Position numbers and translations under genes: made by a program
Origin: Kryptolebias marmoratus
Lineage: Eukaryota; Chordata; Actinopteri; Cyprinodontiformes; Rivulidae
Direction: 5' to 3'
Length of the DNA stretch: 64,000 nt
Assembly (NCBI RefSeq): GCF_001649575.2
Contig: NC_051449.1
Span: 17,399,685-17,463,684, forward strand
Notes under the pieces: generated by a model
Database searches by the model: none
What the model saw: the letters and a program-made list of their open reading frames with translations, nothing else
What the model was told of the DNA's origin: nothing
Shown: in pieces, positions 24,096 to 36,059 of the stretch
Layout of the letters: every line of letters begins with the position of its first letter
Numbering within the stretch: position 1 is the first letter of the stretch

Positions 24096-24099
24096 TAAC

Positions 24100-25590
24100 C
24101 AGAATTGTTTTCCCCATTTTTAATTAAAAAAAAGAAACCTTAATGTACAGTGGTTTGTGTGGAAGTAAGAGAACATAATGGGGTTGTTGTCCTGTGAGAA
24201 GGTGGGCCTAAATTACAAGTGAATAAGTGAGTGCAAACAGCGAGCCGAGAACCAGTGCAAAACACGGCCAAATGTTCAAAATCCTGGCTTATTTTCATGT
24301 ACACAGCTTTCAAAGCTGTATATTTTATGCCATGCACATTGTTTTGTTTTGTTGGCCCACTTTGTACCCACCTTGGCAGCCACCCCCACGGTTATGAATG
24401 AATCTGCTGGAGTTCACTTTTGAAATGAAGCTAGGCAGATTTACACCGATCTTTTATTAATTATTGTTCATTGCTGGAGTGGTGTTGAAACCTGGGCATT
24501 CAGATGTTATCTGTCATTAGGAGAGCTCTCATCAAACTTTTAGCTCGAGCGCTCTTGTGTTAAACTAAAGCCAAACGGAAACAGGTTCAAGACGATGCCC
24601 TGCAACAACTCTGTGACTACAGTTGCCCAATTTTTTCCAAATGTGTTCAAAACTCAAGCAGCAAGACTGTGCACCATGGTGATCTCACACAAGGAAAACT
24701 GAGAANCCCCCCCGGACTTTATAAGACAAGGAAGCTAAATCAAGATGTTTACATTTAAGTGGCAAATATCAATAAAAATATGTGAGAAAATGCACGCTTT
24801 ATATTTGGTAAACCGGTCTTGTCTTGTGTGTGATCTGTATGAATTACAAATAGGAATGTCTGCCCCGGCACCCACACACGTCCAAACAGCTAACAAGGAA
24901 CTAACGATCCGGGGAACGGCGTCTCCCTTCTCCCCGGACATCCCCCTGATGCCTTTTCATCTGTGATTTCAAGAAGTCCATTACTATTGCAGAAGGGTAT
25001 GGTGCTCCTGCACCACAATCAATACTCTTCCATTAAGGTGATGAACGGTCCGTTTCCCCAACCGTCTGCAGTCAAGAAAAATTCTCAGGACCCACTGATC
25101 CGAATCAGTCAGTGTCAGCATGACAGCACAACAGCCAGGCGACGCTGAAGGGTAAAAGAGAATGACTGAAGTCCCCCAGTCCTCAAATTTGGACGTCTGC
25201 CGTGGGACAGATGGCTTCTTTACTTTCGCGGTAAAGTCAGATATTGTCTTCCATTTCTCAAACCTGGAATGTGTGGTGATTTTTTATTTGTCACCTCTCT
25301 CCGGGGTAATTTCAAACTCAGAGTTTGATCATGAACATGGCAAATGATGTTATTTAGTTGTTGTTGGGTTTTTTTTATCTTCAAAATAAGTAAGGTCCAT
25401 AGGAAAATCCAGTTTTCTGTGGAATCAAAATATCATTTGAGTATACCAGTGTGATGAGATTCAAAAAGCTCCCACCCCAAGGTGATTTGTGATAGTTATA
25501 TGTACGGCTGTAAAACTGAGGTCCCACTTTGATTTTTGAAAAGTACATGCATAAACACAAGATAGATAATATACATTAACTAAAAGCAGA
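24100..25590. other. Unassigned spacer with one N
   Basis: A single N at 24706 is followed by seven C, a likely assembly flaw. No coding region or known element is supported. Confidence 0.55.
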
Positions 25591-26365
25591 GGGCACACAC
25601 CTCCTCCAAGGCCACAGTATGATTAAAAATAGTGCGATCTGGATCATAATCTGAAAAATTTCATCCAAATCTGTTCATTAGTTTTTCCCTGATCTTTTAT
25701 AACAGACAGGCAAACAAAGGAACACAACTGGAAACCTAAATTCCTTAGTGAACTAAACAAAAGGGTCACATGTAGGAGTAGAGAGAAATTTTTAACAAAG
25801 GGGTTACCTGTGACCTTTGACTCTATAAACCTTGAAATCAACAGTGATCACCCTTGACCCATGAGGTGTCCAGCTGTGCAGTTTGACATTCCTACATTAC
25901 ACTGTTGCAGAGTTAAAGCACCAGGTCACCTCTGATGTTGACATGTGACCCCATGACATTGAAATCAATGGTGATCACCCTTGACCTATAAGGTGTACAA
26001 ATGTACAGTTTAATTTTCCTCCGTTACATGGTTGCATAGTTAAAGAACAAGTTCATCTGTGACCTTGACCTTTGATCCCATCTCCTTGAAATCAGCAGTG
26101 ATCACCCTTGACTCATGAGGTGTCCATCTGTGGAGTTTAACCTTCCTGTTATACAGCTGCAGAGTTAAAGCACGGGCTGATCTATAACCTTGACCGTTGA
26201 CCGGATTACCACCCAAAATGTAATCTCTTGTTCCTTGTACCATGTTTGACATTTCCTGAATATTTCATGAAAATCTGTTCATTATTTTTTGAGTAATCTT
26301 GTCCGCAGACAGACAGACAGACGCTACCGAAAACATAACCTCCTTGGCGAAGGCAATCATTATTT
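25590..26365 (+). repeat. 127-bp tandem repeat with nuclear-receptor-like half-sites
   Basis: The motif GATCACCCTTGAC starts at 25846, 25973 and 26100, exactly 127 bp apart, with matching GAGTTAAAG and TGACCT-type words in each unit. The array is enclosed by CTCCTCCAAGGCCAC and CCTCCTTGGCGAAGGC. Both flanks have an AATCTGTTCATTA-TTTTT block, which suggests a complete dispersed element. Confidence 0.8.
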
Positions 26366-26369
26366 GTTG

Positions 26370-27820
26370 GGTTTTACCAATAAGGGTTGGACTTTACACA
26401 GTTTGTGTTTCGAGTTTCTGTTTGGTAAGTTTTAAAGCCCTGAATCGACGTGGATGAATAATAAAAGAAGACTCAGTGATAGGGTACTGATAGGCTGTCT
26501 GACATGTCCTCATTATGTGGAACAGAGCGGTCCTGTGTAGTGCATGTCTGCTCACAGTTCACTGTTAGGTCAGGCGGCCCTCTAAGCGATGCGGCCTTCA
26601 AGTCGCGATGAGGCCGGTGGCGTTGTTATGTCTTATTGATAAGCTTTGTTCAAATGAGCACCGAGGTCAGGCAGATTCTGCCTCTCAGATCTGTCTCGTC
26701 CCTGGGATGTTCTGCTTGACATCAGCTGTGACAGCCCCACTGGTCTTATCCCAAAACAACAATTACAGGGGAAAAAAAATAAATAAGTGAATACACAAAG
26801 CAAAGAAGGCATATCTTTTTTTTCTGAAGGGATGAGAGAATATCTGTATAAGTCTGTTTATACCCAGGAAGAGATTAAACAACTTCTGGCAGACTGAGCT
26901 GATGTGAAGCAGGATCCACTGGGCAGCCCCATCCACTGAATGACACTCAGCAAGATGAAAGTTGTTCAGTCGAAGGAAAAAAAAAAAAACAGGTGACAAA
27001 AACTGATGCAAAAGTGACTTCTGGAGCGATAACGCAAAGTGAACTTTAATAATTGTGAATGGCCTGTTGTAATTTAAGGCAATAAACACCAGTAAAGTTG
27101 AAGTTGGTGAGATTAAACTGTTCACAGTTCCCTCTCTTTGAGAACATACAGGAACGTTCTCCTCCATCTGAGAGAAACCACCTCCCTCAACCTCCTGGTG
27201 GTTTTAAACCAACTCTTGGAACACTGTCACTAGACCAGCGCTAGAACTGGGACCCAGTGCCGCTGACTGGGTTACAAACACTTTTATCCCGGCCAGAATG
27301 TTCCTCGGATCTTGCTACTTTGGTTATGGTTTGGTGTCAAAATATTTAATAGCTATTCTGGGGTATTAACAGATAAAGTAATCCAAAATATAATCTCATA
27401 TTTTGGGCCTGACCCCTTTTAACAGTAAAAATACTGGAATCACTTTGGTCAGAATTCATTCCTTGATCTGCAAATACTTCTAAATACTACGTATTTTCTA
27501 ATTAAAAAAAACATATAAATATTGTGTTTTTTTATTCTTGTGTGTGTTTCAGAGGCTCAACTATTCTAATCCAATATGTAAACCTGAGCTAATGCAAATT
27601 TGACACAACACATTGTTTTGAAGTAATAATGATTGATACTTAAGATGTTCAGTCCATCTGTAAAACTGGCTGAGGTTTAGGGATTTGGGGGGTTTGCTGA
27701 GGACAGTTAGCTGCGACCACTATACCCTGAAGTGTACTGACTCCAACGGTTGTTGGTGTACAGGTGAAAAACCATTATGAAGCCATCCCTTCCGGAGCTA
27801 ATTCCTATGCAGAGAAGCGA
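26370..27820. other. Unassigned spacer
   Basis: AT-rich DNA without a gene I can support. Homopolymer A/T runs interrupt all frames. Confidence 0.5.
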
Positions 27821-27823
27821 CCG

Positions 27824-28126
27824 TCAACAGAAGTGTTTCCAGCTAATCTTGTCTAATGACTGAACCCACTTTATCAGAAGCGCTTGCATTTGTTCTGCAG
27901 AGGCGTCGACACGTGTTTTGATGTCGGCCTCGGCTCTCTGCCACCCTAGCTGTATCTTTGCTGTTTTTGTCTCCTCTCTGCTCACGTTTGTTCCTGTTGC
28001 TCCAGAAGCAGCAGCAAGTAAGTTGCTGTAATCTTCGTCTACAACAAGAAGAGACTGGAGTTTATCGCAGATAAACGCTTCCTCAAATTTGAATTGTTGC
28101 CAGATTTCCCAGCCAACTGGGACCCG
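27824..28126 (-). pseudogene. 100-codon stop-free minus frame, unrecognised, perhaps transposon-derived
   Basis: Read on the minus strand, this interval has 100 sense codons and then TGA. It starts directly after an in-frame TAA and has no initiating ATG; the only methionine is near the end. Recognisable pieces are KFEEAFICDKLQSLLVVDED and GATGTNVSREETKTAKIQL. I cannot assign a family. There is no clear acceptor at its upstream side. It may be a repeat-derived coding relic or chance. Confidence 0.25.
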
Positions 28127-28149
28127 TTAAGCTCATCCCATAGGTTGTG

Positions 28150-28800
28150 TGTAAGTTCATCCCCCACCGCCGAAGATGGGAGGTGATAATGTCTTTGCTT
28201 GTGTCTGTGTGTGTTCATTGGTCTGTGGGGTTAGCAGAAAAGCACATGAACATACGAACCACAGCTGATGAAGTTTTGGAGTCAACCCGATTCAAGATGG
28301 CTACCACATCTAACACATATTTGCTATAACTCAAGCAGTTTTGCAGATATAAATCTAAAATTTGGTGTAATCGTAGCTGAGCTTCACCGCCCAAAACATA
28401 CTCTGAGCTCTAATAGATTGTTTGAGATTTTTGTGTAAAATTTGCTATTAACTGTTGGAATTGACCTCGTCTGTCTGTTAGCAAAATGTCTCATGGATCG
28501 CTAGGCATTTTTTTTAGTGAATCTTACAGAAAGTAATCATTAGCTGTGCATTTACAACTCATTCACTTTTGGAGTCGACCTTAGCCAACACAAAAATGTC
28601 TACAGTACAGTAAATTTCACAGATGTTGAGCTACATTTGGTAGTGTGGTAGTAGCTGAGAGTCACCCTCAACACATGATCTGAGTGCTATCAGTTCCTCA
28701 CTCCATCCCCTCTCAACATGAGAGGATTTTAGTTGAAACGTCTGGCATGAGAGGCAGCGGGCGATGTGCATTCCTTCATGAAACTCTACTTCTAATAAAT
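28150..28800 (+). repeat. Dispersed ~290-bp repeat, two tandem units with tail
   Basis: The first unit has its anchor at 28293. The second begins with CTGTCTGTTAGCAAAATGTC at 28471 and lacks the anchor because of an internal deletion. The tail GAGGCAGCGGGCGATGTGCA follows at about 28751. Confidence 0.8.
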
Positions 28801-29550
28801 CAAATAACAAATTTGTCATGTCTGTTTAAACAAACGGCACAAATGTTTTAAAAAACATGCAGATTTAATTCAAATCAGTTGTCAGAGGCATGTTTTGGTC
28901 TAAAACTGCTCCTTTTTTCTGATTTAAATGAACATAACCTGTACATGTCAAGGCTTATATAACCCCATGTTGTTTACTTCAAACCTTCATCCTTTGGAAT
29001 ATCTGACAGGGAGCTGGACGTTTCCCCCCAGAATGAGGTAATCCCACCCTTTCCTGCCCCCCCTGTGATCTTATCTGTCAAAATCACTGACAGCTGTCAA
29101 GGTGCGGGGACCAAACAGTGCTACACTTCAGCCTTATTTACTGTGTGTGTGTGTGTGTGTGTGTTTGCAGGGCCTAATACCATAAGTCTGCAGTAGCCTG
29201 GTTTCGGCGGCGTTTGACAATCCTCTCAGTGATTAGTGGAACAAATGTCTGCTCGTCGCATTACAAGCTGTTGTTTTGCCGGCCGTTTGTAAAGCTTCCG
29301 TGCTTTTCACTGGGAGATCATCTCATTACATGGTGCGAACGTGTGGGTGAGGAAGAGCATAGGTTTACATTAAATCACTCTTATCTTCTCTGCCTGTTAT
29401 TGATTTGGAGCCATTTGCATCAAAACACAAACACAAGGAAAAACGGGACTTTTCTCACCTGGACCTTTTTTTTTCTCCCACGTTCATATTTAAGTTGTGT
29501 GCATTCATATTATGTGTTTTATGTGAAGTGGAATAACCCCCTGATTGTGG
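28801..29550. other. Unassigned spacer with a GT array
   Basis: Contains (GT)n at 29141-29164. No gene is supported. Confidence 0.55.
29141..29164 (+). repeat. (GT)n microsatellite
   Basis: About 12 GT units. Confidence 0.9.
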
Positions 29551-29554
29551 CATG

Positions 29555-29945
29555 CCTCGTTCGTCTGTTAGCAGAATATCTCATGACTCAGTGGACGGGT
29601 TTTAATGAAACTCTCAGAAATGAATCAATTGGTGCACATCTAAAGGGGATTAACTTTTGAAGTTGATTCCATTCAAGATGGCTGCCACAGCTAGTCAACC
29701 ATAGCAAACACAAACAGTGCTGTAGCTCAGTAAATTGTGCATATTTTGAACTAGAATTTAGTATGGTTGTAGCTGAAAGTCACCCGAACACATACTCTGA
29801 CTACTAATAGATTATATCACAGCACTGTGCATAATAGTAATTGCAAGGTTTGACCAAGACAACTATAACTCTGTTCCTTCTCATTACAAGATGATTGTAT
29901 TCTAAAACTGTGGCATGATGCTATGAAAGGTGGCAGGTGTGCTAG
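29555..29945 (+). repeat. Dispersed ~290-bp repeat, one unit
   Basis: Begins CGTCTGTTAGCAGAATATCT near 29560, with the anchor at 29674 and GTTGTAGCTGAAAGTCACC near 29766. Degraded tail-like sequence follows at about 29910. Confidence 0.8.
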
Positions 29946-31230
29946 GTCTTAAATTGTAATCTGGTGTTGTCAGCCCTTCTCCGTCTCCATCTATCTAACT
30001 GACTGTGAATCAATTTGTCACAGTTTATCTTTTCGTGCCCTTTAAAAAAATACTCAAACTTGTCAATTTTAGTAACAAAACGATGGAGGAATCCACTTCA
30101 ATTATATTTTTCAAAATGACAAAGAGCTTTTATCGACATGCTGGGGCTGAAGGAAAAGGAAGCATTTGCTTTTTGTTTTTTACCACATGAGGTATTTAGA
30201 CAATAAAGGAGCGTTGTTTCAAAGATCAGCGGCGGAAAGCTCCTCAGTGGCAGGGATGGACACAATGTGCTTTTCTCTTTCATGTCGACACGTTTACAAG
30301 GCAAGTTAAGAAGGAAACACTCCTAATTACAGCTCATTCCAGTGGGAGTATCTACAAAGGGATGAGGGTTTTTTTAATTTGAGCGCACTCAGAAACGAGC
30401 GAGCAACACACAAACACAGAACCTGGAAACAGTCCCGAGTCTTCTACAGTTGGCCTCAGAGCACCACTAATGGAACTGGGACGAGTTCAAGTGCACTTTG
30501 ATGCTAAGACAGTGCAGAGAAATGAGTCCTCTAAAGATATAAAGGCTTCAGTTTGGCAGCTAAAGCCAAACCTTTTTCGCTCCAAGGCTGCATTTAGCTT
30601 TTAGGGCCAATAAACACAACTCTTAAACAAAATTTGGAACCACTTATAGCAACTTAATGGGAACGTGCGTGCAAACAAATCGCCCCCCATTATGATTTAA
30701 CTTTTTTTTTGTTGATGTTGTTTGTATCATCTGTGAGCCAAAAAGAGGCAAGTGAAAAACAGCGGGATGTGAAGAGAGCCACGTGCTCTTTCAGACATTT
30801 GAGCGTGATATTAATTACCCTGATGTGAGTTGAAACAAGCTCACATTGGGCCAGATCATTAATATCAAGGCTCAAAGACACACACACACACACACACATA
30901 GCATTATGTTCAAGGCTTAAATGACGCACTATCAGACAGACTAATGTACCCGCTGACGCATGAGTGCATTCTCACGAGTGGCATGTGTTTACATGCACAA
31001 ACATGAAGGTGCGCGCACGCAGGCAGCTGGTAATCAAACTTAGGTGGTGGGTTTTTGTAGTGTGTTATTAGTGTGTTGACGTCATCATCAAAGGAGACAC
31101 ACACACACATGTTGAGGAGCAGGCATGCGGTCGCTCTCATTTCAAACCAGCCTATGCAATGTAGAACTGAGCAGTTGTAACAACTACTTAAAACGAGAAA
31201 ATAAATATCCTAGCTTTTCTCACTCTAGGC
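29946..31230. other. Unassigned spacer
   Basis: Holds (CA)n at about 30878-30898 and 31096-31110. No gene supported. Confidence 0.55.
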
Positions 31231-31234
31231 TAGA

Positions 31235-32225
31235 CTATTGTAGGTTTTTATTATCTAGATGTCTAAAATAAAAAAAACTATAAAAAGTCTTCAGTTGATC
31301 CGAAATGCTGCTCCTGCCAGATTTCTGATGAGAGTTAGAAGGAGAGATCATATTTCTCCAATTATAGCTGGCTCCCTGTAAAATCCAGAAAATCTTATTT
31401 GTAACATATAAATATCTCAACAACTAAGCTCCATCTTATATTAAATAACTTATTTTTCCTTATTTTTGTAACAGAGCAGTTTGCTCTCAGTTGTTGCTAG
31501 AGTTTCTAAAAGTAGAATGGGAAGCAAAGATTTCAGTTATCAGGCTCCTCTCTTGTGGAACCAATGTCCAGGTTCTGTTCGTACAGGTGACACCATTTCA
31601 ACTTTTAAGACTTTGATAAATCCTATAGTTAGGGTTGGTTAGAGTTTCCTGAGCTCTCCTTTAGTTCTGCTGCTATAGGCTGAGACTCCTGGAGGACAAA
31701 CTGACCACATTTCCTCACTCTGCTGCTGTCTTTACTCTTTTTATTCTATATGTTTATGTTCAAAGTTATTGCTGTCATTAACCTGTTATGACAGTTCTTC
31801 TTCCCGTAGAAACTACACCTGGACTAATTCTTCGGTGTTTTCCTGCGTCCCTTTCCTGTCCTCTCAAACTCTGAGCCAGATGGCCGCTCACCCTGAGCCT
31901 TGTTCTGGTTCTGCTGGAGGTTCCTCCCTGTTTAAAGGGTGTTGTTCCTCTTTACTGTTGCCAACATGCTGCTCAGGATGGTGGACTGAGACAAAATGAA
32001 CGTTCAACGCTGGCTTCCGTAGAGAAATAAATTTTACTAATTGACATTTCATAACGGACTGCATGCGCCTGTTTTGTACTATAATAAGAACTGAACTGAG
32101 TGGAACTAGAAGTTAATCTGGATCTGAACGGGATTTATGATTTGGACTTGTTTTTGTGTTGTGCCTTGAAATGATTTTTGTTGCAAATTGGCACCATATA
32201 AATGAACTGAATTGCATTGAACTAT
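31235..32225 (+). mobile_element. LINE 3' end, 5'-truncated (L2/Maui-like)
   Basis: The plus strand encodes broken C-terminal LINE reverse-transcriptase sequence (SWLPVKSRK; VARVSKSRMGSKDFSYQAP; LWNQ). A 3' UTR with TCTGCTGGAGGTTCCTCCCT follows, then the terminal GCACCATATAAATGAACTGA and an ATTGAA-type tail ending near 32222. Stops and frameshifts make it non-functional. The clade assignment is from memory of similar fish LINEs. Confidence 0.75.
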
Positions 32226-34070
32226 CCTCCATGAGTCTGTTTTTACATGGGAAAAGCAAAGCTAGCATAAGCCAAAACAGTTAGCTAAAAAACAGCATGA
32301 ATGGTTCAAAAGGATGGGATAAAACAAATACATCAAAATACCAGAAAAACAAGAATTAAAGACCTAAGATTAGATAGTTAAAGTGGTTGTTATAACTTAC
32401 TAAATGTAAGAAGCTATTTTGTTAAGTTTACCCCAGAAAACTAGATTAAAAGTAGACTAACTATTCTACTTTTAGCTACGTAAACAACTGAATAAGAAAA
32501 AAAAAAAGACTTCTTTCAGGAGAAATCTTGTCAAAAAGATAATTGTTGCCATAATTACAGTAATTATGGTGGCTGTAATTATGGTTTATAATAATTTAAA
32601 TATTTGTCACTGATTAAATCAGACACAGTTTTGAAAAGGTGGAGCTGGGGTTGTGGGGGAGGGGGACGGGTGAAAGTAACTCGGCAAGCAGCTTGAAAAA
32701 GAGAGTAAAAGCCGACAGCATATAACAGTTTAAATGAAGTCCTTTGAAGAGAAACAACCGATTGATCAACTCATCCACTGCTGTGTCGTGGCCCACAAGA
32801 GATGGGTTCTGTTGCTGAAGAAGGGGATCATTTTGTAACTTTATTTCATATTACCTGAATAAGACTGCCGCAGACTTGCTGAAGATCTGGTTCAAACAGA
32901 GCCAGGTCCCCACTTGATGTAGCTCTGAGACGATTCTTCATGATGGCAAACTGAGTCCCTCATTAGCGCTCTTTAAAGTCATCAAAGCCCATTGATAAAC
33001 AATGTAATGTCCCCTCTCAGGACAGGGAGTTCGAACCAATCACTGCCTTCATCAGTTAGTTTGTGTAATTGTGTTTGAAACTTTGATTTAGTCCTAATTA
33101 GAACAAACCTGTTGTAACACACGCAGACGGGCACCTCCTTTGGGATTGTGTTGTTCTGAAGCAGAGCCTCTTTGTTCCATGTTAGGCTAGGGCTGAAATC
33201 ATATAATTGCGCATATTGATCGTATTGCATCTTGAACATTAGTTTTTCATCAAAAGGCATGTAATCTAAAAGACAAAAATATATTTAAGCCAGAACAGAG
33301 CAATGTTTTGTTGTTATATGATGAGAAGAGTTTAAATTTTTTAGGTTTTACAAGGAGACAAAACAGGGAGGCATACACCGGATTGTTCCTAGAGGAAGCC
33401 TTCATGGCTACCAGGTCAATATTTTGGATCAATTATAAAAATTGTGGGGAATTATTAGGCGTTGCAGTGGTCTAGTCTGAGTAGGATCATTAAAAATGTT
33501 ATTTTAAGGTAGAACGTTACAGTTTGATAAAAACAGACACTTGGATGATTACTGCCCACACTGGGGGGGTTTGAGTTCATCTGTCCAGTTGGATTACATA
33601 AGCTGGCAACTGTACTGCAGAATCCCTTCACAACATAGGAAATTAAGCTAGTGCCTAAAAATAAACTATATTCAACAGAGCATTTGGAGGCAGTTAGTAA
33701 AGCGCAGGAGAACAGAGTGCAACTCGAACTCAGATCCTCCGTCTCAGCCTGAATTCACCTGACAGAAAGGGCACTTTCCCGATCAGTTCTGCCTGCGGTT
33801 TTCCACTCTTATTTCTTGTCATCAGCACAGTCAGAAATCGGACCTGGGAGTGTCTGTCTGTCAGCATCAGAGCGTGGAGGATCAGCCTTTACGACCCCTC
33901 AGACTGAGAGCCGCTGTCCGTGGTGCTGAAAGCTGAAATCTGAAAAATGTGTTTGTTTCTCTGAAAAGTGACTCTTATGAAGCAGCAAACAAATAAAGAA
34001 TAACTGTATCCACCTCCAGCTAAAAATGATTAGAAAAGCTGCTGAAAGCCAAAACCAGCTCAACAGTATA
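32226..34070. other. Unassigned spacer
   Basis: No gene supported. A short GCTAGCATAAGCC/AGTTAGCTAAAA patch near 32260-32290 echoes the array at 34 kb. Confidence 0.5.
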
Positions 34071-34079
34071 AAAGCTAGA

Positions 34080-34560
34080 ATTAGCAAAAACACTAGCTAC
34101 TAGAACGATAGAGAACATTTTAAATTGAACATTTTAAATTAGTAAAATTATAGCTATGAATTAAAAGCAACTAAAAACCAGCAAAACAGTAGCTCAATGC
34201 TAAAATTAGGAAAACAGTAACTAAAAGCTAAAACTAATAAAACTGTTGCTAAAAGCTAAACCCAGCAATAAAGCATCTAAAGGCTAAAAATGGCAAAACA
34301 GGAACTGAAAGCTAAAATTGTCTGAATAGTATAAAAGTAAGACAGCAAGACAGTCGCTAAAAGCTGGAACCAACAGAAGAAAAGCTAAAAGAAACCTTTT
34401 AATTGACTGCTAAATCTAGCAAAACAGTAGCTAAAAGCTAATGATGAAGTAAATAATTTTAAGGAGATCAATGTTTTTCAAAGGTTAAAGAGATCTCACT
34501 GCATTTCTATGAAAAACAAAAACTGTACATAAAATTCAACAATTCAAAATGTATAAAAGT
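34080..34560 (+). repeat. Degenerate TAGCTAAAAG-type array, copy A
   Basis: An irregular repeat of CAGTAGCTAAAAGCTAAAAC-like words with a period of about 20-30 bp. It is closed at 34445-34550 by a flank with AAAGAGATCTCACTGCATTT. It is the reverse complement of the array at 22.2-22.7 kb. Confidence 0.8.
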
Positions 34561-34769
34561 TACAAATAACAAATGTCAGCCATCATGTCCTAAATGGGCT
34601 GGATGTTTTGATCTCCCAATGGCTGAAATAATTAAAAGTCTGCTAAAGTACTGTAGTTAGTCCAAAGAACGTAAATAAATAATGCCATACACCATAATAC
34701 CATAAAGAGGAGAACAACAGAGTAAATGCTGACTCAGTGTTTGCACAACTGGAGAAAGTTTACTGAAAC

Positions 34770-35245
34770 TTGGTGACAAAGCTGAAACTTAGCTGTTAAA
34801 GCTAAAAGAAGCAGAACACTGGCAAAAGCTAAAATAAGCAAAATGCTGGATAAAATTTCGAAGTAGCAAATGGTTACAGCAAAACATTTGCTAAAAGTCG
34901 AAAGTAGAAACTAGCTAAATAAAACCTAAATAGAGCAAAAGCCTAAAAGTAGCAAAACACTTGCTAAAATAAGCAAAACTTAAGTAAACACAAAAAGTAG
35001 CAAAGGGATAACTAAAAGAAGCAAAGAGTTAGCTAAAGTAGCTAAATCTAGCCATAAGCCAAAAGTAGCAAAAGGCTATAGCTAAAAGCTAAGTGTAGCA
35101 GAACATCAGACAAAAGCTAAAAGTAGCATAAGAAGACAAAAATAATGCAAGTGTGCTGAAGCAGATTTTATGGGGAACAGTGTTTTTAAAGGAAGTGGAA
35201 AGATCTAAATGGATTTCTGTTGTAAACAAAAGTGAAAACTGAGCA
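34770..35245 (+). repeat. Degenerate TAGCTAAAAG-type array, copy B
   Basis: A second array of the same words, again followed by the flank (GGAAAGATCTAAATGGATTT near 35196). The array-plus-flank order is the same as in copy A, so the flank belongs to the element. Confidence 0.8.
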
Positions 35246-35373
35246 CCTCCACAGTGAAGGAAGTGGAGAGCGGCCGTCCCTCAGTGTGCTCACAGAAAGA
35301 GAGGCAGATCCCTTTAGGCAGATAATTAGATGAGTATTGGAGGAGAGAGCATCCGGTGAAAGCAGGAAAGAGA

Positions 35374-35392
35374 GGGAGGGAGGGAGGGAGGG
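35374..35392 (+). promoter_or_regulatory. G-quadruplex-forming motif upstream of candidate lrrc24 exon 1
   Basis: Five GGG runs are separated by single A residues, and a G7 run follows at about 35402-35408. Such short-loop motifs are the most stable class of predicted DNA quadruplex. It lies about 70 bp before the CpG-rich block. Confidence 0.7.
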
Positions 35393-35454
35393 AGGTGCGG
35401 TGGGGGGGTTGAATCAAAGCCGCATAACAATATCAGAGAGTGAGTAGAGCATCA

Positions 35455-35933
35455 TCCGCGCTGACGTCCAGCACGGTCCTCTCAGCGTCCGGGCTCCGAT
35501 GAACGGACTCCGAGCCGCAGCTCAGTCAGCCCCCCCATCCTCCTCCTCATCATCAACAACAACAAGAATAACAACAACAACAACAGCCTCCCCTTTCCGT
35601 GATCTGAAGCGGACACATCGATTCCATAATATCATTTTCCTCTCAAGCCGGCTTGGAGAGAGAGCGCTGCGCAGATCAGGTCCGCGCGCGGAGGAAGCGG
35701 GTAGGTCCGCTGTTTGTGTTTCCCCAGGGGAGGTAGAGGGGGTCGCGCGCTCTGCTCTTGGGATAGTGAGGCTGAAGCGAGGTGTGTGTGTGTGTGTGAG
35801 GGGGGGTGAAGGGTTTAGAAACACCGCGAGTCCCTCCGTTTGATAACGTTTAGTCCCTGTTGTCTTTGTGGTGACGCTTGGAACGCCGGGGGCTACTTTC
35901 AGGAGCTCGCGGAGCGGGAGCGCAACAAAACAG
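35455..35933 (+). promoter_or_regulatory. lrrc24: CpG-rich promoter region and candidate non-coding exon 1 of lrrc24
   Basis: This block is much richer in G+C and CpG than its surroundings and ends at a consensus donor, ACAAAACAG|GTGAGTG (exon end 35933). The next plausible plus-strand acceptor with a gene behind it is at 48455/48456, where lrrc24 exon 2 starts with 27 bases of 5' UTR. A CRE-like TGACGTCC is at 35462. (CAA)n at about 35549-35586 suits a 5' UTR. Another donor, GCGG|GTAGGT, is at 35700/35701. The start site is unknown and the link to lrrc24 is inferred from strand, spacing and splice signals. Confidence 0.55.
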
Positions 35934-36059
35934 GTGAGTGAAGGCGGCTGAAGTTAGGCTGAGAGGGAACAGCTACAGTTTAAAGACAAGCAGAGATACG
36001 GAATCAGAGCTCAATGAACTCACACGCGCGAGACTTAACAGCGATTGTTATTGGTAATG

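Noticed and set aside
35499..35843. 114-codon frame as a protein gene
   Set aside because: Low-complexity Ser/Thr run from CAA/CAT repeats, weak start context and no recognisable domain. Better explained as 5' UTR; kept only as a possible uORF.
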